In this document: positions 53,513 to 61,485 of the stretch, in pieces
Layout: each line of letters begins with the position of its first letter
How positions within the stretch are numbered: position 1 is the first letter of the stretch
Source: DAOPYU01 sp942493245
Lineage (GTDB): Bacteria > Sumerlaeota > Sumerlaeia > UBA8349
Reading direction: 5' to 3'
Length of the DNA stretch: 64,000 nucleotides
Assembly (NCBI GenBank): GCA_942493245.1
Contig: OW818685.1
Span: 930,001-994,000, forward strand
Notes under the pieces: generated by a model
Seen by the model: only the letters and a program-made list of their open reading frames with translations
What the model was told of the DNA's origin: nothing
Database searches by the model: none
Program-made: the position numbers and the translations under genes

Positions 53513-56500
53513 CTACTCTACCGGATTGATCTCAATCGACTGAGCCGGTGTCTTCGGCAACACCTTCATCTTCGTCACCAGCGCCGGATCGAGGAACGCC
53601 GCGCCTTCTACCACGTACGGCGCCTTTGTCTGCAGGATAGCGATACCGCCTTTGTAGTTCGGGTTACCCGTCGTCGGATCGTACCCTGCGTGGAAGATAC
53701 CCGACACACCCGTCTGGCCAGAGACCTTCGCGATGGCCATGCTCTTGCTGTTGGGTTGGGCCTGCACAAGCATTTCCCCTGGCTTGGCAGCCGTGCCAAC
53801 CGCACCGCCCACCAGCACACCGTTGACCTTCTTGGCCGTCGCCTGCAGAAGCACCAGATCCTTCGACGACTGGATCAGACCGCAGCGCAGGTTGCCGCCC
53901 GAAACCGTCACCTTGTCGATCAGGCCGATCATCTCATCCGCCACGATCGGGCCGCCCGAAACCGTCACCGACTTGAGCATGTTTCCCTGGATCGAGCACG
54001 GGGTCGCTTCGCTCTGCGGCGCAGGTATTCCCATTACCTCAGCCACCACTCGTGGCAGTGACCCAATCGCGCCGAGGCTTGTCTTCGTGAGGCCCACGCT
54101 ATTCTTGTACGACTTCGACGCCGTGCTGAGCAACTTCACAGGTTGTCCCGCGCCGAAAGCGGAGCCGAGGCTTTCGACCACCACACCGGTGGTTTGAAGG
54201 GTCAGGGGTGTCGATCCATTCGTCTCGATGAACGTGCGCGCGTACTGCCCTGACTCCATCGGGCGGGTTGCTGCGATTTTTGCGGAAGCCATTTCTCCCA
54301 CCTGGATAAAGGCGACCTCATCTTTTGCCTGCACCGCATTCACCGCGCCCGTCACTTCCAGCAGATTAACTGGAACGTCGAAAGCCAGCGTCTTGACATC
54401 GCCCGCGATCTTGAGCACCGGCGCCTGCGACTGGTTCGTGAGGTAATAGATCCCCTTGGCCGGGTCTTCGGCCAGGTTCGCAGGGACTTTCGTGAGTCGG
54501 GTAATTTTGATAGTACCGGGAACGCCATCCGGAACACTCGGCGTGAAAGTTAGGTTGCCCGTTGTCGGAGCGTTGCGTACCATCGTGTACCCCTTGGCGG
54601 TCACCTTGTAAGTTGTCGAGACGAATGTTTTAAGTATCACTGTTGCCGCCACAGCATCGCTCGCCGTGCCCGGCTGGCCCTGCGCGTCAATCGCCGTCAC
54701 CTGATACTCGTAGGTTACACCCGGAACCGCCGTATCGTCGGCAAACTCTGTCACTTCCCCCACCGTCCACACCACCGGCGTCGTATCGGTCGTAACCGCG
54801 ATGGTACGTCTCACTTCGTAACCCACCGCACCCGGAACCGCCTGCCAGCCCACCAGCACCCTATAGGTATTGACTACCGCCGTCACATTCTCCGGGGCGG
54901 GAAGACCGGTATAGACCACGAAGTGTGCCATGAGTGTCTTGTTCGAGTCCATTGTCAACACCAGCGGGTTCGTTGAGGTGGTGATATCGCCCGTCCAGCC
55001 GGTAAAGTGGTAGCCATCCGCAGGGGTTGCCGTCAGTGTAACGGTGGTACCGTCTGAGAGAATAGTTCCGGACGGAGACGTTGAGACCGTACCGTTATTG
55101 TATAATGTCAAGAGCGACCAGACCTTGATATAGTTTCCAACGGCAAAAGTTGTCTCATCGGTTGTCAGTTCCACCTGCTGATCCACCGGTTTTCTCCAAC
55201 CGGCGATTTCTTTGAATGTCAGGGTATGTATCCCTATTGGGGATCTTAAAACAGTACTACTGGTCTGGCTGACCGGGTCATAGACTGTATCATCGTGCCA
55301 CACGCCCGCTTTTTCATCTGTCAGGCGCCACCGCGCCCCGGCGACAATGGCCTCGGGAGGTGTGAGCATCACCGCCAGGTCTCCCTCGCTGATCGCAAAG
55401 TTCGCCGTGATATTTTTAGATGAATCCATCGCCACGACCAGCGGATTAGTTAAGCCGTTGGCATCGCCCGTCCAGCCGGTGAAGTGGTATCCCGCCGCAG
55501 GCGTTTCTGTCAGTGTTACTACTGTGTCTTTGGCATATTTTCCATTAGTGGGTTGTGGGTTTTGGGTGACCAGACCACTGTTGGTCGGAATCACCGTCAA
55601 ATCCAGAGAATACTTTTCACCAGGAACAGTGTCGCCAACCAGCGCCATCGAGTGATCTCTGCCTGCTACAACGGATAGGAAACCGCTGTTGGGGGTCGGA
55701 ATTGTGGACTGTCCATAGTCAGTTCTTTTCCCCCATGCGACAATAGAACCGTCAGACTTAAGACCCAGACTATGTTCTCCACCTCCCGAGAGTGCCACAA
55801 ATCCGCTATTGGGCGAGGGAACCGTGCATTGGCCGTCGGCACTATAACCCCATGCCACAATCGAACCGTCTGATTTTAACCCCATACTGTGCCAGTCCCC
55901 TGCGGCTACATCCACAAAGTTACTGTTAGGTGAAGGAACATTACACCGACCGTCAGAGTTGTAACCCCATGCAACAATAGAACCGTCCATCTTCAGACCT
56001 AAACTGTGTCCCGCACCGCCAGCAACAGCGACAAAACCACTGTTGGGCGAGGGTACGTCACATTGACCGAAGCTGTTACTCCCCCATGCAACTATAGAAC
56101 CGTCAAACTTTAGCCCCAAGTTATGCCAGTCCCCGGCGGCAACTGCCACAAAATCGCTGTTGGGAGAAGGGACAGAATCACCCTCACCAAATATGTTACT
56201 TCCCCATGTCACAATTGAACCATCAGACTTCAGGCCCAAACTATGGTATCGCTTACCTGCGGCAACAGCGAAAAAATCACTATTGGGCGCGGGAACATCA
56301 CACTGCCCGTAGTCGTTACTTCCCCACGCCACAATTGAACCATCAGACTTCAGACCCAGACTGTGGTACTGCCCCCCCGCGACAGCCACAAAATCGCTGT
56401 TGGTCGAAGGAATATCCGACTGACCGGAGTCATTTCTCCCCCACGCGACGATAGAATAACCAGGACCACCAAGATTGATGGTGTCGCTCGCAACGGAGGA

Positions 56501-59500
56501 TTCCACTCCCTCACTGTTTTTCACCTTGAAATAGACCGTCTTCACCCCACCACCGCTGGACAGAGTAAAGATAGGAACTGGAGCATACGATTTCCAGGTC
56601 GAGCCTGCAAAATCGGGCGACTCGCTCGCCATGTATTGCACTGCTACCGGGTTTGCCGTACCCACACAGGTGTTGGGCAGTATCACAGTTGGGTTTGCCG
56701 TTATGGCTACGCCGTTGTTGATCGAAAAAGCCGAGATCACGGGTACAGATGACAGCGGTTCAAAGTTTGCCCCGATTGTTTTATTGCTGTCCATCGTGAG
56801 TACAAGCGGATTGTTCCCTTCGTGGCCTGCCAACACATCGCCCGTCCAACCGGTGAAGTAATACCCTTCAGCAGGCATTGCCGTCAGTGTTACTACTGTG
56901 TCTTTGGCATATTTGCCATTGATAGGTTGTGGATTTTGAGTAACCGAACCGCTGTCGGTCGGAATCACTGTCAAATCCAGCACATACTTTTCAACAGGAA
57001 CAGTGTCTCCAGCCAACGCCATCGAATGGTAACTTCCCGCAGCAAGGGTCACAAAACCATTGTTGGGTGGAGGAACATTACACTGCCCATCAAGATCTTG
57101 TCCCCATGCAACAATCGAACCATCCAACTTCAGTCCTAAACTATGTTGCCAACCTCCTGAGAGGGCCTTAAAATTGTTGTTCGGCGCGGGAACGTTACAT
57201 TGACCGTAGCTGTTATTCCCCCACACGACAATCGAACCGTTAGACTTCAAGCCCATATTGTGACTTGTCCCACCCGCAATGGCCACAAATTCACTGTTGG
57301 GCGAAGGCACATTACTTCCGGTACTTCCCCATACCACTACCGACCCGTCGGATTTCAGCCCGAGAGATTGGTCCCATCCCGCCGCAATAGCCACAAAATC
57401 GCTATTTGGCGAAGGAACGGTACAACGTCCGTCGGGATTATCCCCCCACGCCACAATAGAACCGTCGGATTTCAGACCCAGACCATGATTAGCTCCTGCC
57501 GCAATGGCCACAAAACCGCTGTTGGGCGCAGGAACGTTACATCGGCCATAGTAATTATCCCCCCATGCCACGATCGAACCGTCAGACTTAAGCCCCAAGC
57601 TAAAACCACCCGCCTCAATCGCTACAAAGTCGCTGTTGTTGTCCACGGGAACATTACACTGTCCCTCGGTATTCCATCCCCAGGCGACAACTGTTCCATC
57701 GGACTTTAAACCCAAACTATGTTGAAACCCTGCCGCCAAGGCCACAAAGTCACTGTTGGGCACAGGTACGTCACACTGGCCTTGGGTTTCTCGCCCCCAC
57801 GCGACGATAGAATAACCAGGACCACCAAGCGTGATGATGTCGCTCGCGACGGTGGATTCCACTCCCTCACTGTTTTTCACCTTAAAATAAACCGTCTTTA
57901 CCCCACTACCGCTGGACAGAGTAAAGATGGGAACTGGAGCATAAGATTTCCAGGTCGAGCCTGAGAAATCGGGCGACTCGCTCGCCATGTATTGCACTGC
58001 GACCGGGTTGGCTGTGCCCACACAGGTGTTCGGCAGTATCACAGTTGGGTTTGCCGTTACGGCTACGCCGTTGTTGATCGAAAAAGCCGAGATCACGGGT
58101 ACAGATGACAGCGGTTCAAAGTTTGCCCCGATTGTTTTATTGCTGTCCATCGTGAGTACAAGCGGATTGTTCCCTTCGTGGCCTGCCAACACATCGCCTG
58201 TCCAACCGGTGAAGTAATACCCTCCAGCAGGTGTAGCTGTCAGTGTTACCTGAGAGTCTTGAGTGTAGGTCGGCTGGTTTGGGGATTTTGATACCGTCCC
58301 GCTGTTGGGTGGGTTTTCAGAAATGTTCACCGTGTACTGGGCGGTCGCAAGCGCTTTAAACTTCGCTGTGAAAGTCTTGTTCGAGCCCGCCACCGTATAG
58401 ACATACGAGGCGTTCGTCGAAACTGTCGTGGCTCCGTCCATCCAACCCCGGAATGTAAAACCATTCGTAGCCACCGCAGTCAGGGTTACCTGTGTGCCAT
58501 TGGTGTAGGTCATTTGATCCGGAGACTTCGAAACCGTACCGCCGTTGACCGGATCGGACACAATGGTCAACGTATACAGGGTGGTTGAGATCGTTTTGAA
58601 CTGTGTCGGCTCCGACCATATACTCCATGCGCCGTGGTTGTCTGAGTGTCGCACCCGCCAGACATAAGTCGTTGTGTAGTCCAACACCCCCGTCGGTACC
58701 GGGATAGAGGTCAAATTCACGGTGTCTGTGGATGAGTCAAAGACCGTGACGGACCAGTCTGCAGGACTTGAAATCGACCTCATCTGCCACTGTGAGGCCG
58801 AATGAGTGTCTTCGATGTTCCAGTCAATAAAAGCGGAAGACACCAAGTTAGGCGTCAATGTAGATTCATTTGACGACGGGCTCAAGTTGCTTGGCTGAAC
58901 CGGCGGTGCCTGCCCCACTTTGATAAGCGCACTATGCGTATTTGCAAGTCCTGCTCCTGCGTACCCAGAATTGTCGACAGGAGAGGGGCACTGATTCGAT
59001 TCATTACGGCCCCATGACACGATTGAACCATTGGCCTTGATGCCAATGCAATGATCCGCATTTGAGTTGGCAACAATCTCAACAAAATCTTTATTGGGTG
59101 ACGGCACATAATACTGACCCGAACCGTTGTTTCCCCAAACGACAATCGAACCATCATACTTCAACCCCATGCTATGAGCGTAACCTGCCGCAATAGCCAC
59201 AAAGCCATTATTTGGGGGGGGGACATTACACTGCCCGTTATCTCCCCAAGCCACAATAGTGCCGTCCGACTTCAGCCCGAGACTGTGCGCGAACCCGGCC
59301 GAGACAGCGGTAAAGGCTCTGTTGGGATAAGGCACGTTGCACTGCCCGTTCCCATTATTTCCCCAAGTCACAATAGAACCATCAACTTTCAGGGCCAGAA
59401 CATGGCTTGATCCACTTGCCACTCCTATAAAACCTGCGTTTGGCCCGGGAACGGTGCGGATGGTGGAATCATTAATTCCCCAGATCTTGATTGTCCCATC

Positions 59501-61384
59501 AGACTTCAAGGCACTCCCAAAAACATAGCCAAAGGAAATAGAAACAATATCTGCGGGAAGATTGGGCACATCTGAAACTCGCCCGTGATAATTGTCACCC
59601 CAGGCATACACTCTTCCATCTGACTTCAATCCCGCAAATGCGTGTTCTGTACCTGTGACCATGACAAATTTATCATTTGACGTGGACACATTTTTCTCGC
59701 CGTGATCGTTACAATTCCCGAAAATCTCCTGAGGGCCATCCCAAAGAATCTTATAATGGGCCTCGATCGATTTATTTGCATCCATTGAGATATTTAAGGG
59801 ATTACTGCGCTCTTGGCCCTGAGGTACATTCCCCGACCAACGATCAAACATGGCCCATCTCTGAGGTTTCGCTGTCAGAGTTACTGTCGTGCCTCCGGAA
59901 TATCCCAGTTGAGCCGGATTTCTAAGCACGATCCCGCTCAGTGAATTTACGTTAAGGATGAATGCTGAAGAATAGGTAGTATTGACCACTGTCACCTCGC
60001 GATCAAGGATCGTCACCGTTCGCGTGGTAGGTTCCATCCATCCATCTATGTCTTTATATTCCACCACATAATTCCCCACTGGCAGTGTGACGGTCGCTCC
60101 ACTGTCATGCCAAACACTTGACAATTCCGTTTCCAACCGCCACTGGGCTCCGGATGAAACACAATCAGCAGGGGAAACATTCACCACCAAATCCCCTATG
60201 GGCTTGAGCCCGATGCTGTGCTGCCACCCGGCGGCAATTTGTGTGTATTGTTCATTCGGGAAGGGGATATTACATTGGCCTGTATCATTCGTACCCCACA
60301 CCGATATGATGCCATTATGATTCAAAGCCATACTGTGAAAACGCCCGCCCGCAATCGCTTCAAAATTGGCGTTCGGTGAAGGCAACACACCTTGTCCGTA
60401 ATCACTCGATCCCCAAACGATCATCGTGTTGTCGCTTTTCAGGGCAAGTGCCTGGTGAACGCCACACTCGATCGCTACAAAGCCCTCATTGGGGATGGGC
60501 ACCAAACTACTCCCAAAGCCCATGTCCCCCCACCCAGTCACGGTGCCGTCATAACGCAGCGCCAGGTTGTTGTGCCATCCTGCGGCGATGGACACGTAAC
60601 CGGAGTTCGGAAGCGAGATGTTGCCCTGTCCCTCGTTTGTCCTGCCCCATGTCACAACGCTTCCATCGGACTTGAGTCCCAAACTGTGTTCCACACCAGC
60701 GGCAACAGCAACAAAGTTTGAGTTGGGCATCGGAACATTACATTGACCTAAATCATTTGAACCCCAAGCGACAATGGCCCCGTCTGTCTTCAAGCCCAAA
60801 TTGTGATAACCACCCGTGGCAACTTGAACGAAGTCACGATTCGGCCACGGAACTATGTTAAGGCCATAACTGGCCTCACCCCAAGGTACAAGGGATCCAT
60901 CCGTTTTGAGACCAAGGTTGTGATTATATTTTGAGGCGATGGCTACAAAATCCCGGTTTGGAGATGGAACATTGCACTGGTTGTTGTTATTAACACCCCA
61001 CGCCAGTACCATCCCTGGCAAAACACCCTCTGTCCAAAACGTGGCCGTTAGAACTTTTGACGAGTCCATTGTGACAATTAACGGATTTTTCATCTCCTGA
61101 CCCGCCGGAACATTCCCCGTCCAGCCGGTAAACCGGTAGCCCTGACGTGCCCCGGCGTAGAGTTTCACGGGCGTGCCGCTGGGATAATCGTCTTGGCGAG
61201 GCATCTGTACCACATAGCCTTGTGTGTTGGGAGTCGTGGCCGAGAGCGTATAAGCCGAGACCTCTTGTGCGCGGGTGGCACAGAACAGAAAGACTCCCCA
61301 CGCGATAAGGAATAGAATCCTCTGATGACACCGCTTCCGCGTAACCGTTTTTCTTACCCTTGCAATGGTTCTCTCTATTCTCAT
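53513..61384 (-). CDS. Giant exported RCC1-propeller protein 2 (2623 residues)
   Basis: Signal peptide at about 20-44 (QRILFLIAWGVFLFCATR, cut near VSA). The N-terminus is a paralogue of protein 1 (YTLSATTPNTQGYVVQM). It has four RCC1 arrays, each with seven blades, at about 120-395, 548-818, 1191-1458 and 1641-1915; blades read like GSIVAWGDNYYGRCNVP. Between them are PEGA-like, InlB-like, Fn3-like and Ig-like modules. After about 2000 come PEGA, InlB and Fn3 parts, then the C-terminal region (about 2253-2623) shared with protein 1 and ending INPVE. The GGAGG RBS is 8 bases before ATG 61384. A secreted or surface protein; partner unknown. The last gene of the cluster to be complete. Confidence 0.88.
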   Translation of the reverse strand: MRIERTIARVRKTVTRKRCHQRILFLIAWGVFLFCATRAQEVSAYTLSATTPNTQGYVVQMPRQDDYPSGTPVKLYAGARQGYRFTGWTGNVPAGQEMKNPLIVTMDSSKVLTATFWTEGVLPGMVLAWGVNNNNQCNVPSPNRDFVAIASKYNHNLGLKTDGSLVPWGEASYGLNIVPWPNRDFVQVATGGYHNLGLKTDGAIVAWGSNDLGQCNVPMPNSNFVAVAAGVEHSLGLKSDGSVVTWGRTNEGQGNISLPNSGYVSIAAGWHNNLALRYDGTVTGWGDMGFGSSLVPIPNEGFVAIECGVHQALALKSDNTMIVWGSSDYGQGVLPSPNANFEAIAGGRFHSMALNHNGIISVWGTNDTGQCNIPFPNEQYTQIAAGWQHSIGLKPIGDLVVNVSPADCVSSGAQWRLETELSSVWHDSGATVTLPVGNYVVEYKDIDGWMEPTTRTVTILDREVTVVNTTYSSAFILNVNSLSGIVLRNPAQLGYSGGTTVTLTAKPQRWAMFDRWSGNVPQGQERSNPLNISMDANKSIEAHYKILWDGPQEIFGNCNDHGEKNVSTSNDKFVMVTGTEHAFAGLKSDGRVYAWGDNYHGRVSDVPNLPADIVSISFGYVFGSALKSDGTIKIWGINDSTIRTVPGPNAGFIGVASGSSHVLALKVDGSIVTWGNNGNGQCNVPYPNRAFTAVSAGFAHSLGLKSDGTIVAWGDNGQCNVPPPNNGFVAIAAGYAHSMGLKYDGSIVVWGNNGSGQYYVPSPNKDFVEIVANSNADHCIGIKANGSIVSWGRNESNQCPSPVDNSGYAGAGLANTHSALIKVGQAPPVQPSNLSPSSNESTLTPNLVSSAFIDWNIEDTHSASQWQMRSISSPADWSVTVFDSSTDTVNLTSIPVPTGVLDYTTTYVWRVRHSDNHGAWSIWSEPTQFKTISTTLYTLTIVSDPVNGGTVSKSPDQMTYTNGTQVTLTAVATNGFTFRGWMDGATTVSTNASYVYTVAGSNKTFTAKFKALATAQYTVNISENPPNSGTVSKSPNQPTYTQDSQVTLTATPAGGYYFTGWTGDVLAGHEGNNPLVLTMDSNKTIGANFEPLSSVPVISAFSINNGVAVTANPTVILPNTCVGTANPVAVQYMASESPDFSGSTWKSYAPVPIFTLSSGSGVKTVYFKVKNSEGVESTVASDIITLGGPGYSIVAWGRETQGQCDVPVPNSDFVALAAGFQHSLGLKSDGTVVAWGWNTEGQCNVPVDNNSDFVAIEAGGFSLGLKSDGSIVAWGDNYYGRCNVPAPNSGFVAIAAGANHGLGLKSDGSIVAWGDNPDGRCTVPSPNSDFVAIAAGWDQSLGLKSDGSVVVWGSTGSNVPSPNSEFVAIAGGTSHNMGLKSNGSIVVWGNNSYGQCNVPAPNNNFKALSGGWQHSLGLKLDGSIVAWGQDLDGQCNVPPPNNGFVTLAAGSYHSMALAGDTVPVEKYVLDLTVIPTDSGSVTQNPQPINGKYAKDTVVTLTAMPAEGYYFTGWTGDVLAGHEGNNPLVLTMDSNKTIGANFEPLSSVPVISAFSINNGVAITANPTVILPNTCVGTANPVAVQYMASESPDFAGSTWKSYAPVPIFTLSSGGGVKTVYFKVKNSEGVESSVASDTINLGGPGYSIVAWGRNDSGQSDIPSTNSDFVAVAGGQYHSLGLKSDGSIVAWGSNDYGQCDVPAPNSDFFAVAAGKRYHSLGLKSDGSIVTWGSNIFGEGDSVPSPNSDFVAVAAGDWHNLGLKFDGSIVAWGSNSFGQCDVPSPNSGFVAVAGGAGHSLGLKMDGSIVAWGYNSDGRCNVPSPNSNFVDVAAGDWHSMGLKSDGSIVAWGYSADGQCTVPSPNSGFVALSGGGEHSLGLKSDGSIVAWGKRTDYGQSTIPTPNSGFLSVVAGRDHSMALVGDTVPGEKYSLDLTVIPTNSGLVTQNPQPTNGKYAKDTVVTLTETPAAGYHFTGWTGDANGLTNPLVVAMDSSKNITANFAISEGDLAVMLTPPEAIVAGARWRLTDEKAGVWHDDTVYDPVSQTSSTVLRSPIGIHTLTFKEIAGWRKPVDQQVELTTDETTFAVGNYIKVWSLLTLYNNGTVSTSPSGTILSDGTTVTLTATPADGYHFTGWTGDITTSTNPLVLTMDSNKTLMAHFVVYTGLPAPENVTAVVNTYRVLVGWQAVPGAVGYEVRRTIAVTTDTTPVVWTVGEVTEFADDTAVPGVTYEYQVTAIDAQGQPGTASDAVAATVILKTFVSTTYKVTAKGYTMVRNAPTTGNLTFTPSVPDGVPGTIKITRLTKVPANLAEDPAKGIYYLTNQSQAPVLKIAGDVKTLAFDVPVNLLEVTGAVNAVQAKDEVAFIQVGEMASAKIAATRPMESGQYARTFIETNGSTPLTLQTTGVVVESLGSAFGAGQPVKLLSTASKSYKNSVGLTKTSLGAIGSLPRVVAEVMGIPAPQSEATPCSIQGNMLKSVTVSGGPIVADEMIGLIDKVTVSGGNLRCGLIQSSKDLVLLQATAKKVNGVLVGGAVGTAAKPGEMLVQAQPNSKSMAIAKVSGQTGVSGIFHAGYDPTTGNPNYKGGIAILQTKAPYVVEGAAFLDPALVTKMKVLPKTPAQSIEINPVE
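56451..58236 (-). repeat. Duplicated module in giant gene 2 (1356-bp offset)
   Basis: About 430 bases at 56451-56880 recur at 57807-58236 with few changes, an offset of 1356 bases or 452 residues. The module codes for the end of one InlB unit, an Ig-like domain (VISAFSINNGVAVTANPTVI) and the first blade of an RCC1 array, so whole propeller units seem to be copied with the linker. Confidence 0.8.
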
Positions 61385-61485
61385 TCCAGAGCCTCCATAA
61401 TCGCTCGATTTGTGTCCCTTGTTTTGAAACTGACGGGAATAGTATCACCCTCAGTAGACAGGGTCCATCGTCTTTCCCAAGATCA

